Positions 16,888 to 25,352 of a DNA stretch of 64,000 nt are shown piece after piece. The position numbers were made by a program, and so were the translations under genes. The DNA is from Pleurocapsa sp. PCC 7319. GTDB taxonomy: Bacteria; Cyanobacteriota; Cyanobacteriia; Cyanobacteriales; Xenococcaceae. Under the pieces are notes generated by a model, which worked only from the letters and a program-made list of their open reading frames with translations, had not been told where the DNA came from and made no database searches. Positions within the stretch are counted from its first letter, which is position 1. The number at the start of each line of letters is the position of its first letter. The DNA lies in contig NZ_KB235922.1 in the NCBI RefSeq assembly GCF_000332195.1, forward strand, positions 4,065,322 to 4,129,321, in the 5' to 3' direction.

Positions 16888-17559
16888 TCAGGACATTCCT
16901 GGTAAATTCCATGCTTGAGGATTGAACTCTGTCATCGAATTTAGTACCTGAGTTGCATCCTGAAACGGTTGTTTGTCAAATACAGGATCGGGAATAATAA
17001 CTACAGACATCTCTGCCGCGATCGCCGCTTTCATTCCCGCCAGAGAATCTTCAAACACTAAGCACTGTCTAGGGTCAGCATTTAATCTCTGAGCTGTCAG
17101 TAGAAAAATATCTGGGGCCGGTTTTCCTCGCTTTAGTTCAGGATCATCCCCTAGGGTCATTACTTGAATCATGTTTGACCATTGCTGATGATTCACCATT
17201 TTCATCTCAAAATGTTTACGGGTCGAACTAGAGGCGATCGCCTGAGGAATTTTATGTTTTGCTAGGTGTTGAATCAGTTCTCTGGTTCCTGGTAAAGCTT
17301 GAGCTGTGGAATACAAAGGATAAAGTAGTTTATTTCTCTCAACAATATATTCTTCAACTGTGAGAGGAATTGACAAAGTATCTATGATTATTCTGGCTGA
17401 ATCTATGGTTGTTCTTCCCGCGATCGCAATTTTAAGCTTCGCATCAAAAGATTTGCCGTAGCGTTGCACAATCTCACTATTTACTTGTTCATTTAGGGAT
17501 TCTGTATCTAACAGCAATCCATCCATGTCATAGATAACGTGGGTAATGGATTTAAACAT
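16888..17559 (-). CDS. HAD-superfamily hydrolase (phosphatase/phosphoglucomutase-like)
   Basis: About 223 residues. The start at ATG 17559 (MFKSITHVIYDMDGLLLDTE) places the nucleophile motif DMDG near residue 11. Motif II is ASSST in IPQAIASSSTRKHFE, motif III the Lys in KRGKPAPDIFLLTA, and motif IV FEDSLAGMKAA. The helical cap between motifs I and II marks subfamily I (beta-phosphoglucomutase/GS1-like). Likely substrate is a small phosphorylated sugar or nucleotide, not resolvable here. It is divergent from the EamA transporter. Confidence 0.92.
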   Translation of the reverse strand: MFKSITHVIYDMDGLLLDTESLNEQVNSEIVQRYGKSFDAKLKIAIAGRTTIDSARIIIDTLSIPLTVEEYIVERNKLLYPLYSTAQALPGTRELIQHLAKHKIPQAIASSSTRKHFEMKMVNHQQWSNMIQVMTLGDDPELKRGKPAPDIFLLTAQRLNADPRQCLVFEDSLAGMKAAIAAEMSVVIIPDPVFDKQPFQDATQVLNSMTEFNPQAWNLPGMS

Positions 17560-17670
17560 AGATTTTAAAAATAACAATTGACCTTATATTGATTTAACAC
17601 TACATTATTAATTCAAAAAATTTAGCTAGATTACGATTAATACTAGTCCCCTAAAATTGCTATTTTTTAT

Positions 17671-18540
17671 ATGACCAAAAGTCAAAATATTATCTATGGG
17701 GCATGTTACATTGTTGCTTCCGAATTCAGTTTTGCTCTCAGTGCAACCATTATTAAGTTGGTATCAGCCAGCTTACCTAATGAATCGATTGTATTTTTCC
17801 GCAATTTATTTGGATTAGTTATCCTAACTCCTTTATTAATCAAAGCTGGCTCTAAAATACTACATACAAATTGCTTGCATCTGCATTTGCTCCGGTCTGG
17901 TTTTGGGATGGCGGCTATGTATACCTTTTTTTATGCTTTGGCACATATTCCTCTGGGAGATTCAATGTTGATCAAGTCAACTATCCCTTTAATTATCCCC
18001 TTTATCTCTTGGTTCTGGCTTCAAGAAAGTATTACGCAGCCAGTAATTTTAGCAGGAGTACTAGGATTCATTGGAGTTTTCTTAATTTTAGACCCCACGG
18101 GCAATACTGATTGGGCTAGCTTAGTAGCATTAGCTAGTAGCGTAATGGCTGCTCTGGCTTTTGTCACTATTCGTAAGCTATCCGCAACCGAGCCACCATT
18201 ACGCATAGTTACTTATTTTGCCATTTTCGGTCTTGCTATCTCCTCAATTCCTCTTGCTTGGACTTGGCAAACTCCTACTATAAATCAATATTTCATGTTA
18301 GTCGGTATTGGCTTAACTACAACTATCGGTCAACTGCTCTTAACCCGTGGATATCAAAATGCCCCAGCCTCCAGCGTTGGTATTTTTACTTATACTTCTG
18401 TCCCTTTTGGCACGTTTCTTGGTTGGCTTTTCTGGGACGATCTATTAAAAACTAACTCACTTTTTGGTGGTGTTTTAATTATTCTTGCTGGCTTCATCAT
18501 TTTGCGAACTAAAGTGGTGCCGAAACAACCTAAAATTTAG
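17671..18540 (+). CDS. EamA/DMT-superfamily transporter
   Basis: 289 residues with ten hydrophobic helices in two EamA repeats. The first (about residues 8-138) contains FFRNLFGLVIL and ends IGVFLILDPTG. The second (about 150-283) contains VTIRKLSATEPPLRIVTY and ends LIILAGFIILRTKVVP. These inner-membrane proteins export metabolites or amino acids, substrate unknown. ATG at 17671. A small hairpin (TCATC/GATGA around GGGGG) lies just after the stop at about 18548-18570 and might end transcription. Confidence 0.92.
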   Translation: MTKSQNIIYGACYIVASEFSFALSATIIKLVSASLPNESIVFFRNLFGLVILTPLLIKAGSKILHTNCLHLHLLRSGFGMAAMYTFFYALAHIPLGDSMLIKSTIPLIIPFISWFWLQESITQPVILAGVLGFIGVFLILDPTGNTDWASLVALASSVMAALAFVTIRKLSATEPPLRIVTYFAIFGLAISSIPLAWTWQTPTINQYFMLVGIGLTTTIGQLLLTRGYQNAPASSVGIFTYTSVPFGTFLGWLFWDDLLKTNSLFGGVLIILAGFIILRTKVVPKQPKI

Positions 18541-18627
18541 GGTGTGTCATCATTTGGGGGAAAGATGATCAACCCTAGTGGTAATCAAGTATGTTTAAAA
18601 ATAGTCATTTAAAACTAATGAAACACT

Positions 18628-19101
18628 GTGAGTGATAATTCAACAGGGAGAATGCTACTTTCCCACAACTTCAACCTCAACAATAATGAACTTCCCACCC
18701 TTAACCGAGAAGAGTTTGCCCAAGTATTTATCGATGGACTAAGTACAAAGGATAATATTAGCTGTAGCTACATTAAAAATCCTCATTGGGTGGTAGAGAT
18801 TCTTTTTCCCACAGAAGAATATACAGCCCCAGAAATTGGTCAAATGTGCGGCGAGATCTTAACCAGTAGCAGAAAAAATGATCTTTCTCGTTCTCAACTC
18901 TCTACTGACACTTTGATCTTAGGTGGCAAAAAAACTACTCCTGCTACTAGTACATCTACTACCTCTCTACAAATTGGCGAATGGGGAGTAGATGTAGTAG
19001 AAACTTTAGAGGCTGTTCTTTTCCTCCAAGCAATTAATTGGGATAATCTCACTGCAAACAAGCCCAAAGATGATATTTTTAGATTTGACTTTTTAAAATG
19101 A
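18628..19101 (+). CDS. Hypothetical protein upstream of the phycoerythrin lyase/linker region
   Basis: About 157 residues from a GTG at 18628, or 149 from ATG 18652. Neither start has a well-spaced ribosome binding site. I do not recognise the family. The protein is soluble with a likely alpha/beta N-terminal part (LNREEFAQVFIDGL, HWVVEILFPTEEYTAPEIGQ), a Ser/Thr-rich linker around residues 110-122 and a closing helix (VVETLEAVLFLQAINWDNL). It precedes the CpcS-type lyase on the same strand by 158 bases, so a link to pigment assembly is possible but only positional. Confidence 0.6.
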   Translation: MSDNSTGRMLLSHNFNLNNNELPTLNREEFAQVFIDGLSTKDNISCSYIKNPHWVVEILFPTEEYTAPEIGQMCGEILTSSRKNDLSRSQLSTDTLILGGKKTTPATSTSTTSLQIGEWGVDVVETLEAVLFLQAINWDNLTANKPKDDIFRFDFLK

Positions 19102-19259
19102 CGTTAACAATTTCATAAATCCCAACAAAGTCTCTCGGAGAGCATACCTGCGGCGAAATTCTTGGTTTGCGCCTTGCTTCAAGCTAATGTCACAGTTTCT
19201 ACCATGGTTAACTGCTAAAACCTTTAAGGATTCTCACTGCTAAATTACACTAAATATTT

Positions 19260-19811
19260 ATGAACACCAGTATATTTGATCAATTCTTTGCGGACTGTAT
19301 CGGTAATTGGCAATCCGATCGCACTTATCATTATTTAACTCACAAGGAAATCGAGCGATCGCGAACTACTTTCCATGTCGATCCCTTAACCAGCGAACAA
19401 AAAACCAAGGTACTAACTGATAATTCTTATAACAAACTAGATAATCTAGAACAATTTCCTGGATTTAATTTGGGTTTTTACACCATCTCGGAAAAAGGTG
19501 AGGAAGTTAGACAAAATCTCAATTTAATGTTTGTGCCCAAATCAAATAATGGCTCAATTATAGAAGGAGACTATTTGCGCGATCGCGCTTATGAAGAGGC
19601 GAGAGCAATAGTCTCTCATTTTTGTTTTGACACCAATACTAGGGAATTACTGATGACTACAAACTATACTCGGTTAGTCTCTGTCGACTCTATTACCCTC
19701 ACCAATCCTACATTACGTATTCGTAAAATTCTTAACTACGAGAAACCGCCAACGGGAAAGCCTCTGAAAAATGTTTTATTAGTAGGCTTTGGAGTCGAAC
19801 AAAAAGTGTAG
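19260..19811 (+). CDS. CpcS/CpeS-family phycobiliprotein bilin lyase
   Basis: 183 residues with the family's pattern: an N-terminal helix ending in GNWQSDRTYHYL (members show G-x-W-x-S-x-R-T/S), then beta-barrel strands such as GFNLGFYTISEKGEEVRQ, and the late NPTLRIRKILNYE. S-type lyases are small calycin-like barrels that attach phycobilin to Cys82/84 of phycobiliproteins. This copy is more divergent than the one inside the cpe operon at 23.6 kb and may be a U/V-type partner. It lies directly upstream of the long leader of cpeC on the same strand. Confidence 0.85.
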   Translation: MNTSIFDQFFADCIGNWQSDRTYHYLTHKEIERSRTTFHVDPLTSEQKTKVLTDNSYNKLDNLEQFPGFNLGFYTISEKGEEVRQNLNLMFVPKSNNGSIIEGDYLRDRAYEEARAIVSHFCFDTNTRELLMTTNYTRLVSVDSITLTNPTLRIRKILNYEKPPTGKPLKNVLLVGFGVEQKV

Positions 19812-20507
19812 CTAAATACATTAATCTTTAGTTTGTATACTTTTGTATCTTTTAAACTCTCTGGTTAACGAAAGTTCATGATATTCTCGTTAAGTTTTAC
19901 AAAACTTGATAAGAACAGTTCAGACAGCATTGTATAAATAAACTGTGAGCGGCTATCTTGCCTTAATAAGACGAGGTTTACGTTCACTTACTTTAGGTGT
20001 TAAATAAAGATCAATATAGTTCGTCTGAGTAAGACAAAATTTTAGATCAAACACCTTTTTTAAGAAACTGCACTCTTAAATTAATTGTGCACTGATATAA
20101 GGGTTTCAACTCCTCCTCCTAGAGAAGAATCTAACCCGAAATGTTTGTAATCAAAATAATTGGCATCATTCAACTGTAGTAATCGTGGGGCAGTGAAACT
20201 TCAAATTTAAATTGTGGTTGATTTCTCGCTGCAATGCGTTTGCCTTTTGATAAGTTAGCCAATGAATTTTCCTAGTTTGTAGGAAAATTTAATCATGACA
20301 AGTTATAGCCAAGATACTAGTACTACTTGTTACTTTAAGCTTGCTTTGCTTGTCGAGTTTGTGTATTTACATACAACTCATAAATAAAGGTCTGTATGAC
20401 AGAAACAGAGTTAATCAAGATGACTCTTTCTTGAGCTTATCTACTCTCAACATTCTGGCAACATACATCCTATGAAAATTTAATTCCTAATTTGGGAGAT
20501 TTTTTAA
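19812..20507 (+). promoter_or_regulatory. Long leader/promoter region of the cpe operon
   Basis: 696 bases without a convincing ORF. A TATAAATAA preceded by GCATTG (about 19930) resembles TTGTATAAAAG before cpcB (about 57888), a candidate -10 region shared by both pigment operons. TGCACT occurs twice with a 19-base period (20069 and 20088), a spacing of about two helical turns that would suit a dimeric regulator. GGGAG at 20491-20495 is the cpeC ribosome binding site. None of this has been tested, and no exact match to published chromatic-acclimation boxes was recognised. Confidence 0.4.
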
Positions 20508-21383
20508 ATGACATTTGGACCAGCATCCGAATTAGGTGTCGGCTTATTTGAAGATACCGCCCCTTTTGAATATGTACCAGGTCGTTCAGAAGAAGAAGTA
20601 GAGAGCGTTATTCGTGCTGTCTACAGACAGGTACTAGGCAATGCTTACATTATGGAAAGCGAGAGGGCAACAGTCCCTGAGTCTCAATTTAAAAGAGGCG
20701 AATTAAGCGTACGTGAGTTCGTGCGAGCAGTAGGAAAGTCTGACGCTTACATATCACGCTTCTTTGAAACTTGTCCTCGTTATCGTTTCATTGAATTAAA
20801 CTTTAAACATTTTCTGGGTCGTGCCCCCAATGGCTACGACGAGATGAAAGCTCACAGTGCCATCCTTGATACGGGTGGTTGGGAAGCAGAAATCGACTCT
20901 TATCTTGATAGCGACGAATATCAAAATGCTTACGGTGAGAATTTTGTTCCTTACTATCGTGGTTATAAGAGCCGTCCTGGTCAAACTATGGTGGAATTCA
21001 CTCATATGTTTGCTCTAGCTCGTGGAGCTTCTTCTAGCGACTTTAAAGGAAGTTTGGCTGGTAAGAGTCCCGCACTCAACAAAAACGTAATTCAAGGAAC
21101 TCCTATAGCAGTTGTTCCTCCTTCTGGTGGTGCTGCTGGTGATGGCTGGTCTTTCCAAGAACCTACTTTGGGAGCCCGCACTCGTCAAGGCTCTGGCGCA
21201 GGTGCCAACGGCAAAGTATATCGTATTGAAGTAACTGGTTATGCTTCTCCTGGTGCAGTTAACCGAGTTTCTCGATTCCGTCGTAGCAACAAAGTATATT
21301 TAGTTCCTTACGAACAGCTATCTCAAGAATATCAGCGTATTCATAAGCAAGGTGGCAAAATAGCCAGTATTACTGCTATTTAA
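20508..21383 (+). CDS. cpeC: Phycoerythrin-associated rod linker
   Basis: 291 residues. The N-terminus TFGPASELGVGLFEDTAPFE is the hallmark of CpeC. The pbs-linker domain (about 20-165) carries VYRQVLGNAYIMESER, VREFVRAVGKS and RFIELNFKHFLGRAP. A central Ala/Gly/Pro-rich hinge (about 195-225) leads to the C-terminal CpcD-like domain (YRIEVTGY...KVYLVPYEQLSQEYQRIHKQ, ending GGKIASITAI). It links phycoerythrin hexamers next to phycocyanin in phycobilisome rods. First gene of the cpe operon, with GGGAG 13 bases upstream. A stable hairpin follows the stop. Confidence 0.95.
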   Translation: MTFGPASELGVGLFEDTAPFEYVPGRSEEEVESVIRAVYRQVLGNAYIMESERATVPESQFKRGELSVREFVRAVGKSDAYISRFFETCPRYRFIELNFKHFLGRAPNGYDEMKAHSAILDTGGWEAEIDSYLDSDEYQNAYGENFVPYYRGYKSRPGQTMVEFTHMFALARGASSSDFKGSLAGKSPALNKNVIQGTPIAVVPPSGGAAGDGWSFQEPTLGARTRQGSGAGANGKVYRIEVTGYASPGAVNRVSRFRRSNKVYLVPYEQLSQEYQRIHKQGGKIASITAI

Positions 21384-21406
21384 TCCAGATTTTCTCACAA
21401 CAGTGT

Positions 21407-21443
21407 TCGAGGATAGCATAATTCTATATTTAGCTATTCTCGA
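21407..21443 (+). repeat. Intercistronic hairpin between cpeC and cpeD
   Basis: TCGAGGATAGC pairs with GCTATTCTCGA in an 11-bp stem (one G-U pair) with a 15-base AT-rich loop. It starts 24 bases after the cpeC stop and ends before the AGGAG of the next gene. There is no U-tract, so mRNA processing or 3' stabilisation of the cpeC message is more likely than termination. Confidence 0.7.
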
Positions 21444-21492
21444 TGGCTAATTTCAATTTGACAAAAAAATATTTATTCAGGAGAAACAAAAT

Positions 21493-22260
21493 ATGACCGC
21501 AGTATTAGATGCGCCAGTTGAGGTTCGTGCAAATAGCACTGCCGATGACAAGACTATAGCTATACGCAATGTATATAAGCAAGTTTTGGGAAATCCTCAT
21601 GTGATGGAGAGTGAGCGTTTAGTCAGCGCAGAATCTCAATTTTGCGATGGTAGCATTAGCTTAAGAGAGTTTGTTCGTGCCGTAGCTAAGTCAGACTTTT
21701 ATCGCGCCCGCTATTTTGAAACTGCTGCACCTTATCGTTTTGTTGAGCTTAATTTCAAACATCTTTTAGGACGTGCCCCCGAAGACCAAGCAGAACTTTC
21801 TGAACATATCCAACGTTGTATTAATGAAGGTTATGATGCTGAAATCGATTCTTACCTTGACAGTGTTGAGTATTCCGAGAAATTCGGTGAAAACATCGTT
21901 CCTTACTATACTGGAGCCAAAAGCCAAATAGGGAAAAAGCAAGTTAACTATAATCGGACTCTTTCTTTGCTTCAAGGTGTTGCTGGGGTAGATAGTGCTG
22001 ATAAAGATTCTCGCCTGGTAGATAGCATTGCTACCAATAGTGCCGTTGCTGCTAAAACTCCTTCTGTTGGTGGACGTACTTCTCCTTATAAAGATGCTAC
22101 AGCAAAACGGTTCAAAATTGTGGTCAAAGGTGCAAAATTCGATAGTCCTCGTCGTGTTAGTACAACTGAGTATATCGTACCTGGCGATCGCATGACTCCT
22201 CAAATTCAGCGTATTCAGAGAACTGGAGCCAAAATCGTTAGCATTACTGAAATTAGCTAG
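21493..22260 (+). CDS. cpeD: Phycoerythrin-associated rod linker
   Basis: 255 residues. The pbs-linker domain spans about residues 20-160 (VYKQVLGNPHVMESER, LREFVRAVAKSDFYRARYFE, RFVELNFKHLLGRAP, EIDSYLDSVEYSEKFGENIV). After a Ser/Thr/Gly hinge, the CpcD-like domain ends ...IQRTGAKIVSITEIS. CAGGAG lies 9-10 bases upstream of the ATG. Position second in the operon suggests cpeD, but sequence alone does not let me separate CpeD from CpeE here. It joins successive phycoerythrin hexamers along the rod. Confidence 0.85.
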   Translation: MTAVLDAPVEVRANSTADDKTIAIRNVYKQVLGNPHVMESERLVSAESQFCDGSISLREFVRAVAKSDFYRARYFETAAPYRFVELNFKHLLGRAPEDQAELSEHIQRCINEGYDAEIDSYLDSVEYSEKFGENIVPYYTGAKSQIGKKQVNYNRTLSLLQGVAGVDSADKDSRLVDSIATNSAVAAKTPSVGGRTSPYKDATAKRFKIVVKGAKFDSPRRVSTTEYIVPGDRMTPQIQRIQRTGAKIVSITEIS

Positions 22261-22312
22261 TTTTTAGAACGCTAATATTTTTCAAATAGTTTAAATTCAG
22301 GAGAAATTGATC

Positions 22313-23077
22313 ATGTCATTATGGATGACTGATGTGCAGCCAATAGAACTTCGCGAACGCCAACCAGACCAGGATTTTGAGATTATTATTCGCACAGCCT
22401 ATACTCAAGTTTTAGGAAATGCTCATTTACTAGAGTGCGATCGTTTGACAAACGCTGAGTCATTATTAAGAAATGGCGATATTACGGTGCGAGGTTTTGT
22501 GCGGGCGATTGGTCAATCAGAGCTATACCGTTCCTTATTTTTTGATAATTCATCTCAATACCGCTTTATCGAAATGAATTGTAAACATTTTTTAGGACGG
22601 GCTCCTCTAGACCAGGCAGAAGTTTCGCAGCATGTTCAACTTTATAACAACTCTGGTTATGAAGCTGAAATCGATTCCTATATCGATAGTGATGAATATC
22701 TTAATGCATTTGGGGAAAATATTGTACCCTGTCCTCGGACAGAGAGTAACCAGCGTACTTTGCTAAATGTTGGTTTTAATCGTACCTACGCTTTATATCG
22801 TGGTTACGCAAGCAGCGACAATACTACTAATAAAGCTAAGCTAATCTCAGATTTGGCAGCTAATCAAGCCACAGCAATCGTTTTTCCGAGCAAAAGTTCT
22901 GGTAAAACTCCTGGTACTAACAATAAGCGCTTTCGCATTAAAGCGACTAAAGCTAGCATTGGTTCTTTGAACCGTATTAGTAATCAGAGTTATGAAGTGA
23001 ATTACGAACAGTTAAATGCCAAAATCAAGAATTTACATCGTATTGGTGCCAAAATTCTCAGCATTACTGAAGTCTAA
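22313..23077 (+). CDS. cpeE: Phycoerythrin-associated rod linker (third)
   Basis: 254 residues from ATG 22313, chosen because CAGGAG ends 9 bases upstream; the TTG at 22307 is not needed. The pbs-linker domain (about 18-160) shows AYTQVLGNAHLLECDR, TVRGFVRAIGQSELYRSLFF and RFIEMNCKHFLGRAP. The CpcD-like domain closes with IKNLHRIGAKILSITEV. It may form the outermost phycoerythrin segment. The D versus E naming is by position. A 9-bp hairpin follows the stop. Confidence 0.85.
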   Translation: MSLWMTDVQPIELRERQPDQDFEIIIRTAYTQVLGNAHLLECDRLTNAESLLRNGDITVRGFVRAIGQSELYRSLFFDNSSQYRFIEMNCKHFLGRAPLDQAEVSQHVQLYNNSGYEAEIDSYIDSDEYLNAFGENIVPCPRTESNQRTLLNVGFNRTYALYRGYASSDNTTNKAKLISDLAANQATAIVFPSKSSGKTPGTNNKRFRIKATKASIGSLNRISNQSYEVNYEQLNAKIKNLHRIGAKILSITEV

Positions 23078-23106
23078 ATCATAATTTAGAGTAAAACAAA
23101 ACATAT

Positions 23107-23130
23107 AGGGGCAAACTTAGATTTGCCTCT
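23107..23130 (+). repeat. Intercistronic hairpin after cpeE
   Basis: AGGGGCAAA pairs with TTTGCCTCT (9 bp, one G-U) around a CTTAGA loop, 29 bases after the cpeE stop. It precedes the GGGAG of the cpcD-like gene without a U-tract. This is likely a processing or stabilising element within the operon. Confidence 0.7.
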
Positions 23131-23156
23131 GCAAGAAATTGGGAGTAACTAAAAAT

Positions 23157-23396
23157 ATGTCAGGCATGATTACTACAGGAGATACCAATGTTAGTGGATA
23201 TGGAAGCCGCACTGTAGCAATTGAAGTAACAGGTGTGTGTCGTCAGGACATAGCGCGTACTAGCAATTATACAGTTAAAGTTCCTTACAGTAGAATGTCT
23301 CAAACTATTCAGAACATTAATCGTCTGGGGGGGAAAGTAGCAAGTGTTTCTCTAGGAGAAACTGCCTCTATTTCTGAAGCCTCTGATGAAACCTAA
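23157..23396 (+). CDS. CpcD-like small rod-capping linker within the cpe operon
   Basis: 79 residues from ATG 23157, preceded by GGGAG; the TTG at 23139 overlaps that ribosome binding site and is unlikely. The whole protein is one CpcD-like domain: RTVAIEVTGVCRQDIARTSN, TVKVPYSRMSQTIQNINRLG, GKVASVS, plus an acidic tail (SEASDET). CpcD caps the outer end of rods and stops further growth. In the well-known cpeCDESTR order there is no such gene between E and S, so this may be a phycoerythrin-rod terminator made in step with the PE linkers. Confidence 0.85.
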   Translation: MSGMITTGDTNVSGYGSRTVAIEVTGVCRQDIARTSNYTVKVPYSRMSQTIQNINRLGGKVASVSLGETASISEASDET

Positions 23397-23482
23397 GGAA
23401 ACAACTTAGGAAATTTTTTGGGCTCCAAGAAATCGGCATCACGAATAATTAACTTATGCTTTAATCCACAGTAGTAATGATT

Positions 23483-23512
23483 TTCTAGCAGCAAATTTTT
23501 GGGCTGCTAGAA
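23483..23512 (+). repeat. Strong hairpin between the linker genes and the lyase genes
   Basis: A perfect 10-bp stem, TTCTAGCAGC/GCTGCTAGAA, around a 10-base loop, 87 bases after the cap-linker stop and 91 before cpeS. There is no U-tract. It divides abundant structural linkers from enzymes needed in small amounts, which would suit an attenuating or processing role. Confidence 0.72.
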
Positions 23513-23603
23513 CCAAAAATGCTTACTAAGCTAATCCAAATCTAGCAGTTAGTGAAAAAAATAAGAAAAACCTTACAGTCATGCTTACTATTATTTAATA
23601 TCC

Positions 23604-24140
23604 ATGAATATAGATGAATTTGTGCAGCGTTCTTTGGGTTCATGGCGATCGCAACGTAGCGCGCATCATTTAGCTTTTCATCATTTTGAGGAAGTAACTT
23701 CTGAGATTGAAATTCAATCCTTAGAAAATAGTGATGGGAGAGTAATCGAGCTTTGTAAAGCTAATCAAGTTGACCCGCATTTAGTGTCTAGTCCTTTTTA
23801 TATGGCTTGGGAAGGAGAATCCGACTGGGATGAAGATGAGGTGCTTTCTGGTTCGACTGTGTTGGTTCCCGTGCCTGACCCTGATAACCCAACTAAAGGG
23901 AAATTATTAAGAGAACAAGGATATGCCGAAACTGTACCAGCGATCGGCTATTATCAGCTAGTAGAAGATGGTTCGTTCATATTAAATACCCAATATGAAA
24001 GAGCTAGTGCTGAGGAAAAAATTTGGTTTGCGACACCGAACTTGCGTCTTCGGGTTTCTTTGATTAAAACAGGAGATGGAAAGGGCGTTACTACCGCTTC
24101 CTTTTCTTCAGAAATTCGTTCTCTCTCTCCAAAAAACTAA
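23604..24140 (+). CDS. cpeS: CpeS-type phycoerythrobilin lyase
   Basis: 178 residues, close to the usual CpcS/CpeS length. The N-terminus MNIDEFVQRSLGSWRSQRSA HHLAFHHFEE shows the G-x-W-x-S-x-R motif. FYMAWEGESDW, LVPVPDPDNPTKGKLLREQG, FILNTQYERASAEEKIWFAT and PNLRLRVSLI follow in the family order. It attaches phycoerythrobilin to the central cysteine (Cys82) of phycoerythrin beta/alpha subunits. Its place between linkers and cpeT matches the cpeCDESTR arrangement. Confidence 0.92.
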   Translation: MNIDEFVQRSLGSWRSQRSAHHLAFHHFEEVTSEIEIQSLENSDGRVIELCKANQVDPHLVSSPFYMAWEGESDWDEDEVLSGSTVLVPVPDPDNPTKGKLLREQGYAETVPAIGYYQLVEDGSFILNTQYERASAEEKIWFATPNLRLRVSLIKTGDGKGVTTASFSSEIRSLSPKN

Positions 24141-24285
24141 GTAATTTCGAAGTCAACATAGAAGGTGAAATAGCTTTTTCGGCTTAACTAGAAAAATTAC
24201 GATCTTGCTAATTTTAGAATACTCACTTTAAAAATCTAAAAATATATTTTTTATTCCTTTTTTAAAATTTCATAACTATAAGATC

Positions 24286-24903
24286 ATGTTGACCAGAGAA
24301 GATTATCCAGCAAAGCAAGAAGAAAATAGTCTACTTCGTGAATTAGCCCAACTGATGGCTGGGGATTTCTGCAACCGTCAACAATCTGATGCCGATCCCA
24401 AAAATTACGCTCATATTCGGATTTTCTTTCGGCCTTTACCCTGGGACTTTTTTTCAGGGATCGGCTTCTATTCCGAACAAGTTTATGACTACGATCTTTG
24501 GACTCCTTATCGTCAAGGAGTACATCGTCTAGTAGATCGGGGCGACCATATCTATATTGAAAACCATAGTCTCAAAGAAGCTGAAAACTTTGCCGGTGCT
24601 GGTCATAATCGCGAAATTCTGCTCGAAATTCCCCCAGACGGCATTGAACGCCGTTACAACTGTTCAATGGTGTTCCGAAAAGAGGGTGAAGTTTTTCACG
24701 GTAGTGTTGAACCAGGTAACAAGTGTTTTAGCTATCGTACAGGGATTAAAACTTACTTAGTTAGCAGTGTTGAGCTAACAGAAACCACCTGGGTCAGTTG
24801 GGATCGAGGAATGGATTTGAATACCCACGAGCAGATTTGGGGATCGGCTAAAGGACCATTGAAGTTTAAGAAAAGAGCTAGTTTTGCGACTGAATTACCA
24901 TAG
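24286..24903 (+). CDS. cpeT: CpeT-type phycobiliprotein lyase
   Basis: 205 residues of the CpcT/CpeT family. Diagnostic stretches are LAQLMAGDFCNRQQ, YAHIRIFFRPLPWDFFSGIG, YSEQVYDYDLWTPYRQGVHR, CSMVFRKEGEVFHGSVEPGN and DRGMDLNTHEQIWGSAKGPL. T-type lyases attach bilin to the Cys153/165 position of beta subunits, complementing S-type lyases. It is 145 bases downstream of cpeS and 110 upstream of cpeR, all on the same strand. Confidence 0.93.
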   Translation: MLTREDYPAKQEENSLLRELAQLMAGDFCNRQQSDADPKNYAHIRIFFRPLPWDFFSGIGFYSEQVYDYDLWTPYRQGVHRLVDRGDHIYIENHSLKEAENFAGAGHNREILLEIPPDGIERRYNCSMVFRKEGEVFHGSVEPGNKCFSYRTGIKTYLVSSVELTETTWVSWDRGMDLNTHEQIWGSAKGPLKFKKRASFATELP

Positions 24904-25013
24904 TTTTTGGTTTGCAAGCCACTAGACTTTTGAATTAGGTTAATGTCTTGAATTCCAACACCTTAACTAATCAAGTCAACTTGCTTCAACAAATATAAAT
25001 TAGAGAGATAAAG

Positions 25014-25352
25014 ATGATCACGTCGGAGTTAACAGCTAAAAGTATGTTACCACCAATAGCTAGCAAAAAAATGCAAGCTTGGATTAGAAGCCGTCATCTA
25101 ATTTGTTCGGGTAACTTTTTCATTTTTGAAACTTTGGAATATTCCACAATCGAAAGATTTGAAGAGTGTGTAAAAGGATTGGGTGGAACTTTCATTTCCG
25201 TTGAACCGGTTAGAAAAGTTTGGATTGGTAATCATCGTCAAGTGATTTTATATCAAGCTAAGGCAAGTCTGCATACACCTCACCACGATTTAAAACAATA
25301 TTGGATTAAGTATGGAGGCTTCTATACCAGATTTGATGAGCGTTCGTGCTAA
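25014..25352 (+). CDS. cpeR: CpeR activator of phycoerythrin genes
   Basis: 112 residues. The core MLPPIASKKMQAWIRSRHLI then CSGNFFIFETLEYSTIERFE and YQAKASLHTPHHDLKQYWIK is characteristic of CpeR, the small protein needed for transcription of phycoerythrin genes in green light. It has no recognisable helix-turn-helix. Last gene of the cpe operon, so it may give positive feedback on cpeBA located elsewhere. The three-base end overlaps the stop of a truncated tnpB on the other strand, so an insertion or deletion has reached right up to the stop codon without altering the protein's length. Confidence 0.9.
   Translation: MITSELTAKSMLPPIASKKMQAWIRSRHLICSGNFFIFETLEYSTIERFEECVKGLGGTFISVEPVRKVWIGNHRQVILYQAKASLHTPHHDLKQYWIKYGGFYTRFDERSC

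Noticed and set aside
21766-22203. Minus-strand ORF opposite cpeD
   Set aside because: Antisense shadow of a well-supported linker gene without its own ribosome binding site or family match.
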